Origin: Mytilus californianus
Lineage: Eukaryota > Mollusca > Bivalvia > Mytilida > Mytilidae
Reading direction: 5' to 3'
Assembly: GCF_021869535.1 (NCBI RefSeq)
Contig: NW_026262734.1
Location: 89,223,285 to 89,287,284, forward strand
DNA length: 64,000 nt
Position 1 is the first letter of the stretch; each line of letters starts with the position of its first letter. The position numbers and the translations under genes were made by a program. A model generated the notes under the pieces. The model was given only the letters and a program-made list of their open reading frames with translations, was not told the origin of the DNA and ran no database searches. Of the stretch, positions 56,076 to 64,000 are shown in pieces.

Positions 56076-59000
56076 AAAAAAAAAATGGAAAACCTGCTTA
56101 TTTTTATGTTCAGGCCTCAATTAATAAGACAACGACATATGATTTTTTTACTTAATGTTTATAGTTACAATAAACATGATATATGATTTATGAAATGACT
56201 TTGCACAAGTAAAACAAAAAATGATTTCCTAAGTAATATGAATCAGAATTATTTTATTAATTTAATTTGTAAAAAAAAAAAGTATGAATGTTATACATGG
56301 CAAGCTAACGACCTGGGCAACGTACACTCACTGGTCCTATCACGATCGACAATTTAACCAATTGGTAGGGTTGGTCAGCTCAGCAGTGGTAGATTGTATA
56401 CATCTATACAATCGCAGATATTTCCGGTCAGAAATGAACAATAAATCAGATGCCTCGTGTAAAGAAAGTGACACCGGCTTTGGATTTCAAAGAAATCGAA
56501 TTCTTCAAACAAATCTTTAAAATGTCTGTAAATTCAATACGCTAGTACTCATTGTTTTCTTGTGGCAGTCCAAATCTGCTGTCCGTCATCCATATCCTCC
56601 CACTTTGCAATTCTTACCCATTGAATTTTTTGTTAATTTATAACATGAAAAATTACACTTGCATGCCGGCCCTTCGTGAAGTTTTTGTACTTTTAGGAGA
56701 TGTTTAAAAAATAAACATGAAACTTGTCTAGGTAATATATATTCTATAATATTTTAAACACGCACGCTTTTAACAAAACTTGTATTTTATTCGGGAAGGA
56801 AACATGCTCGCACGTGTTATTCACTACCATTTTTTCTATCGGTTTAAGACACCCTGTTTTAAAGATAAATATATGTTTAAGTTACCTTGGTTGTTCATAA
56901 ATACAAAACATTAATTGTTACACCATTAATAAAAAGAAATTGTAAGCGAAACGAGGAAGTAAAGGTGAATTTTTAGGATATGTAATATATCCCTATATGG
57001 ACCATCATAATAAACGAATAAGTAATGATGACTTCTCTCCCAAAAGTGCTTCCGATCTAAGTAATTTGAAAACCCATCGAAATCAAAGTTTAAATTCGTT
57101 CGTCTGTCGTAAAACGGATCACGGATGAATCGTTATCACATAAATTACATTGTTGATATATCTTTTAAATAGTTTGATGTTTTTTTAAATCCATAATTAC
57201 AATTTTATATTATATGTTTTGTAAACAACATATAGTTATCAATACCAATAAAACATGATGATGAACTGCACTGTAAAACCTGTTAAATATATTTTTTAAC
57301 TCTATCTGTAACTATCTTAATAAAAATGTGGGTTGCTAAATTTTAAAGTCGGTAAACCAGCAATTTTGTCTGGGCGCAGTTTCATTCAAATCATTATAAC
57401 TAATTGCTGAATAACGACTAGATTTGAATGACAAGAATCTGTGTAAATAGAATTACAACTAAAATTAATCATGCCAAAAAACTCATTATTCCTACGATAA
57501 AATGAAAAAGTCATTGGAGTCAAATTCTCAATCAAATTGTTTTAGAAAAAAATCACAACAATACAAGACGTCTCATTAGTTTGTATTAAATAAGTCTAGT
57601 TGATGCTTCGTCAACTTTCGTCAGCTTAATTTCACTCCCATTTGATATTAATTCCTGTAACTACAAATTTTACTACACCAGATTCGCACTTTGACAATTA
57701 GTTTCTCCTCAGTAATGTCCGAGACAAAAATATTTGAAAATCCAAAAATAATACAGTGGTTGAACAGCTGATCAAACCAAAAAGTACCTGCAGTATAGCG
57801 AAATCCAGACAACGTATCGTTATAACATCAAATTTCAATCAAACAATGTCTGTATTTTCATGCCAGTACCAAAGTACTGTCTACTGGACTTGCGATACCC
57901 TCGGGGATTTACAGTCCATCAGAAAAGTTATCAACCCAGTGGTAGTAATAACATTAACGATACGATTTTACTGCACCAGATGCACATTTTGACAATTAAT
58001 GTCTTTGCAGTGATGCTCGAGGCAGATATATTTAGAAATGAATAATTTATTAACTAAGCACTATGCTGTCAAGTTATGCTACAAAAATCTGTTTGATTAA
58101 TGCTACTATTTATATGGAAAGATTTTTCAAAACAATAGACCTTAAGAAGTCGTATTGCTCACCTGTTTTTATCAAACTAAACAAAGGAGTGCCAATCTGC
58201 CTAAGAATAAGGCAGTGGTGAAAACATGACAAACAAAAACCAACTCAAGTTGACATTAATTTATGTTAAAAATGAATACTAGTGCACGAATATAACATTC
58301 GTTTCCTTTTCCTGTTCTGGTAATTCAAGATATTATTTGGTTGAAATGCACTGAAAATTAACTAAGGGGAATTAACTCCGTAAATTGCTATTATTGTAAC
58401 CAAAATTCATCTAGAGATTACTCAAGTTACCAGACACGCAGAAACGAAAGACCTACCATTTCTAACTCAGGATGAGGGTAACTTTTTTTCGACCATGTTT
58501 TGATTTTTTTCAAAATTGCCTGATTCTTACAAAGACTGGTACTTAATAATATTTCATTTATTTGCAAAACAAAAACAACATAAACTCAGATGGCAATATG
58601 TACTTTACTGAATTCAGTCAAAAAAGAGGCAAACAATTGCTTTAATTAAGCTGTTAAAAGATATATTGGAATTTTGGTGTTTTTGCAATTACCTTAGGTA
58701 TATAGCAATCCAACACAACTTACGATCATGGTACATTGTCTATCCGTTTTGCTTTGACACTGCCGTACAATAATTGAGTTTGAACCAAAGATTCCCTAGG
58801 TTTAAATCATCTGGTTTACCGGGGTAGTTATGATGAATAAAATCATTTTAACCAGAATTTGTAACGCCTTTTCCTCTATCGATACCTTCAATGGAATCCA
58901 AGTGGTCTTCTATTACTTTTTGAAGTTGAAACACAATCAAATCATTTCTGTAAATTTTGAAGAGCTGCTCATACGGTGTTATAAAACAGAAATGTGTGCT

Positions 59001-59106
59001 GCCTCTTCAGAGTTGTTTTTAAACCGACAAGAGTGTACATCGTATATAGTATTGTATTTTAGCCTACTTTTATTGGGAGTGATGTGGGTTATGCAGTTTT
59101 AGAAAA
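56076..59106. other. long intergenic stretch; one dispersed repeat pair
   Basis: The open frames (56284-56520, 57756-57992, 58830-59102) show no recognised domain. 57663-57735 and 57965-58035 both contain a 'actacaccagat.c.cattt' / 'gacaatta.t.tct' block related to the pseudo-LTR block at 49318-49390. Nothing else recognised. Confidence 0.4.
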
Positions 59107-59815
59107 CTATCCATCACTGTAATAGTGCCTGCTGTAATAGTCACCGTTTTAATATCGTAGAATGTAATATAGTCCACTGAAATATCGTCCGTTGTCATAT
59201 CGGTCCACTGTAATAGTCTCCACTGTAATATCCTCTACTCTAATAGTCTCCTCTGTAATATTCCCTGCTATAATAGTCTCCACTCTAATATCATTCAGTG
59301 TAATATCCTTAACTGTAATATCAAATGTTGTAATAGTCTCAACTGTAATATCCTTTACTGTAATAGTTTCCACTGTAATACCGTCCGCTGTTATTTGTCT
59401 ACTGTAATATCATCCACTGTAACATCCTCTACTGTAATATCCTTCACTGCAATATCCTTTACTGTAATAGCGCCTGTTGTAATAGTCGCCGTTGTAATAT
59501 CGTAGGCTGTAATATAGTCCACTGAAATATCGTCCGCTGTCATATCGTCCACTGTAATATCGTCCATTGTAATAGTCTCAACTGTAATATCCTTTACTGT
59601 AGTAGTTTCCACTGTACTATCGTCCGCTGTAATGTTGTCTATTGTAACATCCACCACTGTAACATCCTCTACTGTAATAGTCTCCACTGTTATATCCTTC
59701 ACTATAATATTGTCCGCTGTAATATTCTCTGCTGTAATAGTCGCCACTGTTTTATCCTTCACTGTTATATTCTCCGCTATAATACTAGTAGCCTCCAGTG
59801 TTATAGTCTCCCCGA
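59107..59815 (-). repeat. 15-bp minisatellite (tgtaatat/agtc-tccac type), open in frame
   Basis: Tandem degenerate 15-mers such as 'actgtaatatcctct' run for about 700 bp. Because 15 is a multiple of 3, frames stay open: on the minus strand (59391-59906, 171 codons) they read as five-residue repeats ITVED/ITVET/ITADD. The opposite strand is also open. No signal peptide or flanking domain is seen, so I treat it as non-coding satellite. Confidence 0.7.
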
Positions 59816-59906
59816 TTTCTAGAAAATTACAGATAAGAGTTTCCTGAAGTTTGTGGTGTGAACGGGCTTTACCATGTGAGTCGTTTTCAAATGTTTGACT
59901 CATCAA

Positions 59907-60839
59907 CTTTCAGTTTACCAATACCTATATTTTCTACACATAATGGTCATGCATGAAATTCATTTAATCGTCACATTATTCTAGGGAATTACAAAAAAGA
60001 GCTTCTTCAAATTTATTGTCAGGCTTCATGTGGAAATGCTGTACCCTGTGATATGTTTTCACATTCATTGCGCATCAACCTCATGTTAACCAAATTCCTA
60101 AAGCGAGCAGTTTACTTGTTGCTTTTAATTGTATGAACAATATCGCACGCTTCGTCAACGTATAACTTGAAACATCTTGTACACCATCGTTATCGCCATT
60201 TCGTTCGAAAAACTGCATTCAAATTGTCAAAAAATGAAAAAAAGTATTTACATTTAACTATTTTTGCGAATACCACTCAACGCTCTAGATTGGGACTTGG
60301 TGCAATTAAAAAGCTAATAATGTGCAATTTGAACTTATTCCATTTTATTCAAAAAAATAACCGTATTGTTATATATTTTAATTGCATAAATGATTCCAGT
60401 TTAACAAATATTTTTGATAGAATTATGACTATCTTTCGAACAAGATGACGTTTGTCTTCAATTTTATAATGATGTTGGACTGCTTTTCTATAACTGTTTT
60501 TCTAATTCCTTAAAGTGCATGAAATACATGTCCAGACTAATGTCCGTTAGGCAAACAAAATTCAATAAATATCATGGCTTTTCGGGGCTACATGTACAAT
60601 GCATATACTACAGTTGAAAATAGAAGTTTAAAAACATTGACATAGAATATGACCAGGTTATGAATATTAAGCCAGCGTTTACACGCTCTGTTGTTTCTCT
60701 TTTATTTATGAATAATTTTGTATTATGGTGACTTTGAGAACGAATATAAATATTTTGTTTATGACATTTATTCACTGAATAATTAAAGAACTAACAATAA
60801 GAAATTATTTTTTATTTGAAAAGCACCCTGTTCTTTAAC
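59907..60839. other. intergenic, nothing recognised
   Basis: A 93-codon frame at 60167-60448 is Lys/Asn/Ile-rich with no motif. Confidence 0.4.
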
Positions 60840-61765
60840 ATATGAATATATCTACAAACCTTGTTTGTGAACGCTGTAGCAACAGTGCATTGGTAACAAT
60901 TTTGTTAATATTTAGATAAAAAAAAAGAGGGGGGACTATTTCGACTCATTTTGTAAATTTTAAAGTATAAAGTGTTGTCTTCTACAAGGGCTTATGGGGT
61001 TTGTAATTGAAAGACTTATTTCAATCATATTTGAATCGCACTCGCGTGGTCTGAAACTAGTCTTGTAAAATCGTAACTAACTTAACATCATTTTTCCTAC
61101 ATAATGATAAGTTAATATTATACATGCTCAGTAGTTCATTATTATTTTCTTAAGAAAAATAATGAGATATTTTTTTTTACGAAGGTTTTGTCAATATCAA
61201 CTACTAGTAATAGATTCAGGTTTTGAGGAACTGCACCTGATGAGAAACTGTCGAGTTGGTTTGAATAATGGAAATGTGCAGCAATAACTAAGGAAATATT
61301 AACATTTTTTACGAAGAAAAAGTCAAGTATTTTCAATTATATATAAACCTTGTTTGTAAACGCTGTAGCAACAATGATTTGTAACAATTTTATTAATATT
61401 AAAACAAACACTGGTACTATTTTGACTCAATTTGTCAATTTTGAACTTCAACGGCTTTAGTTTTTCGTAATTGAAAGAATAATCTTAATCATAGTTTAAT
61501 CGAATCGCACTCGTGTGGTGTAAAATAGTCATGTATGAATCGTTATCACTTTAACATCTTTTTTCTACATAATGTTAAGTTTATATCACAGTAGTTCCTT
61601 GTTTGTTAAAAACAAAAAATGTAAAATATCTTATTTTTGAATGTTTTTGTCAAAACAATCATACAGATTCAGTTTTGAGGAACTAAACCGTAAAACCTGA
61701 CAAGGAACTGTTCAACCAGTTTGAATAATGGAAATATGTATCAATAACTGAGGAAATACTAACAT
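60840..61765. repeat. diverged tandem duplication (~490-bp unit)
   Basis: 60850-61335 and 61340-61765 align: 'aaaccttgtttgt.aacgctg', 'tagcaaca.tg', 'gaatcgcactcg.gtggt' and 'ggaaatgtgcagcaataact' against 'ggaaatatgtatcaataact'. No coding potential. Confidence 0.65.
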
Positions 61766-62899
61766 TTTGTACAAGGAAAAAGATGTTTGTATTTTTAAGT
61801 ATTACTCTTTAATTGTCTATTGATGAACACAAAACAATATTTTAAATAAAATAACATAAATTTACATTTCAACAGAAGATATACGTTATCCAAAGTATAA
61901 AACACAATATCTTTTTCTAGATTAAAGGACTAAATAACATCTTTTTTTAAGACTAGCAGTCTTTGCGAATAGGTAAGCATGGATAGAAATTATTACTTTA
62001 ATTTATTGGCAGAGACAACGTTTGTTTAAGAAAGAAAATGATGATTAAGCCGAGGCTACGATAATGGCATAATATAAATTGTATTTTTTTCAGATAACTT
62101 TCAAGTCAAATTCTCCGCAATATCTGCAATGAACGGCATATGCCTTTATAATAAAAATCGTCAAGATGTAGCAAATAGGTACACTAACTGAATACCTTGG
62201 GTTCTTCCAAACGTATGAAATAGAAATATTGTTGAAATAAATTTAGAACCAGATAAGTTATAAAATGCATACTAGCATTCGTAAAAAAAATGGTTACTGC
62301 TTTAATTTCTGTGTCACTTAGACATGTACAACATCTCACGTTATGGATCTTTTTTAAGATCTACATAGTTTAATGCACGTCGAACTCAGGAGTTGCTTTG
62401 GTTAAATATTTTAAGTTCTGAATCCTTAGCCTTGTGTAAGCTTTAGTATCGACACAAGGTTAGCTATGCTCAATTTATTTTTAAAACTGAAATATATGTT
62501 CTACATTACCGATATATTACATTTCCTATTGCGTCTATAGATAGTCTGTAGATCTGACAGTGGCAGTTGAGCTTCACGTTTCATTCCGATCAATCTACTT
62601 TGCAAAACTAATATATTATATTTGATAATCAAATTTGCTCATGTCCATAATATGCCCGAAGTATTAGCCACTGGACATTATGCTAATAACAGTGATATTG
62701 AATAATTCTATAGCGATATCTATTAAGATTATTGAATTTCATGAAATTTACTTTAATAGACATCATCATTCCACCTTCAAATTGCTGTTTACAACTTCCC
62801 GAAAAGGGTTCGATGTGAATTCCGGTTAGGGGATTTTTTTCGAACAAAATATTATTGTTCACATGTTGCTTATCTATGTTTTTTCACGTTTATACCTCT
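61766..62899. other. intergenic, nothing recognised
   Basis: AT-rich sequence. No gene, repeat or RNA recognised. Confidence 0.4.
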
Positions 62900-63065
62900 A
62901 AAATTATTTGACGGGGTTCGTGTTATTCAGTTTTAAGTGGTTTATGTACTGTAGTGAACTTGTTTGTCTTTACGTCGTCTTTTTTTGGTTTGCCATGACG
63001 TTGTCAGTTTCTCTCGACATGAGTTTTGAATGTCTTCTTGATATCTTCCGCCTCTTGTTGAGCAA
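62900..63065. repeat. dispersed repeat fragment
   Basis: Resembles 540-660: 'gtctttttttggtttgccat' and 'gacgttgtcagttt', followed by a 'tgagttttgaatgtc' block. Confidence 0.45.
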
Positions 63066-63084
63066 TATATAAGGTGACCGCATA

Positions 63085-63350
63085 CATGTATATACATTTA
63101 TAAATAAGGAGACATGGCATAGTTCTCTATGAAACAACTATCCACCTGTGAGCAAATGAATCGGAATTAAAGACCAAAATACAGGTTTCATCAATGAGCA
63201 AATCTCATACCGTGAAGTCAGCTAATAAAAATACCGACTTGACAAAATGGATTAGTATTCAATTGAGAAAGAAAGACCTGGTTAGTTTTAAAACAATAAC
63301 AGAAAATCCAACTGTATAAACAACAATGACAACTACCTCATTACAGGCTC
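63085..63350 (-). repeat. diverged Naiad 3' tail
   Basis: The plus strand keeps 'tcaatgagcaaatctcatac', 'cgtgaagtcagcta' and 'acaactacctcattacaggc', matching the tail copies at 6252-6690 and 682-1100. This copy is older and more diverged. Confidence 0.6.
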
Positions 63351-63775
63351 ATGACGCTAGCGATTGTGCTTTTACTTTAATTACATTCAACAATAATGTT
63401 CAAAACTATACGAATAGAAAAATAAGGTATACATTTGGAAATGGTTAAATTCATTGATTACAATGAAGAACTAAACTCTGTATAACTGATACTGTCCACT
63501 GTCGTCAACAAAAGACATGTTCCTTAACTATATGTCAGTATGATCAGGTTATAATCGTATAAAATACATTTAAAACTGATAAGAAATAAAAGGCATGAAT
63601 AGTTATATGCATTGATTACAATAACATAAGGACTAAAAAAAAACCCTTTACTGATAATGCATACTGTGTCAACAAAAGACATGTGACTTGACTAGATGTC
63701 AGTATGATCATGTAACATCCGTATCTAATACAAGTTTGCTACATACATGTAGTTTTTATCATGTGCAGAGTAAAG

Positions 63776-64000
63776 ATGAATCATAATGAGCATATTGATC
63801 CTACTGCAACTGATACAGTTCCACCAAATTTCCATCTGTCGCTGGGTGTTGACAAGCTCAAGATGTTTGCTGGAATACAACTTGGTATTGGTATTGCCTG
63901 TATGATTGTGTGTACCGTTGGACTAATCACAAATATGAACAGAAATGATTCGTGTTGTTATGATTATTCGTGCTCGGATCAATATTCATATAATTCCGAT
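63776..64000 (+). CDS. small membrane protein, N-terminal exon (runs off the window)
   Basis: ATG at 63776 follows an acceptor-like 'atgtgcag'. 75 codons are open to the window edge. About 28 hydrophilic residues ('DTVPPNFHLSLGVDKLKM') precede a clear membrane segment, 'FAGIQLGIGIACMIVCTVGL', then a polar loop with several Cys and Tyr ('NDSCCYDYSCSDQYSYNS'). The layout (short cytoplasmic N-terminus, first TM with G/C, Cys-rich loop) resembles the start of MS4A/tetraspan-like proteins common in bivalves. That is a guess from one TM. Unlike the rest of the window, its codon use and lack of lesions look like a living gene. Confidence 0.6.
   Translation, partial: MNHNEHIDPTATDTVPPNFHLSLGVDKLKMFAGIQLGIGIACMIVCTVGLITNMNRNDSCCYDYSCSDQYSYNSD

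Overview
The window is AT-rich, intron-containing animal DNA with no bacterial gene organisation. A dispersed repeat that I recognise from memory as ubiquitous in marine mussels (Mytilus) occurs at least eight times. Together with bivalve-type MAB21 gene copies and many invertebrate retroelements, this points to a mussel chromosome. That assignment is inference. Almost everything that looks like coding sequence is a transposable-element protein or a decayed gene. The only probably living host gene is a fragment at the right edge (63776-64000).

Layout. 1-5515: minisatellite remnant, a 5'-truncated Penelope-like element of the Naiad type on the minus strand (682-2605), a cluster of CRE-like palindromes, and unrecognised DNA. 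5515-14745: first copy of an old segmental duplication, with a ~50-bp minisatellite, a MAB21/cGAS-like pseudogene (8935-12612), a Naiad 3' tail and a ~41-bp minisatellite. 15046-20095: a tyrosine-recombinase retrotransposon of PAT/Ngaro type with diagnostic split direct repeats. 20597-23467: a broken copy of a large uncharacterised invertebrate multicopy gene. 23930-39779: second copy of the duplication, enlarged by a 5.9-kb TA-flanked inverted-repeat element that carries a ~257-bp satellite array. It holds a second MAB21-like pseudogene (31825-35412), a second Naiad tail and a much longer 41-bp minisatellite. 39782-44618: a pogo-like DNA transposon inserted in that minisatellite and itself carrying a nearly full-length Naiad. 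44622-48810: minisatellite tail, a TTACT-rich repeat and small MITEs. 48815-55246: a tRNA-derived SINE followed by a cluster of canonical Penelope-like fragments, with tandem pseudo-LTRs, a 120-bp-arm palindrome and short simple repeats. 55246-63770: mostly unrecognised intergenic DNA with local duplications and a 15-bp minisatellite. 63776-64000: 5' end of a small membrane-protein gene.

Most interesting observation. In the Naiad copy at 40.8-44.4 kb, three UGA codons lie in one reading frame of the endonuclease half, each where a zinc-ligand-like cysteine is expected. A fourth lies in the RT half. About 50 nt after the RT stop codon is a fold with the hallmarks of a SECIS element: AUGA/UGAU quartet, helix II, apical AAA, helix I. 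Related folds recur in the 3' regions of other Naiad tails at 1594-1651, 12922-12981 and (quartet lost) 35721-35787. This fits a selenocysteine-encoding retrotransposon family whose SECIS-bearing 3' UTR is the common mussel dispersed repeat. From memory, selenoprotein Naiads are published for clams and spiders, so the idea has precedent, but no search was run here.
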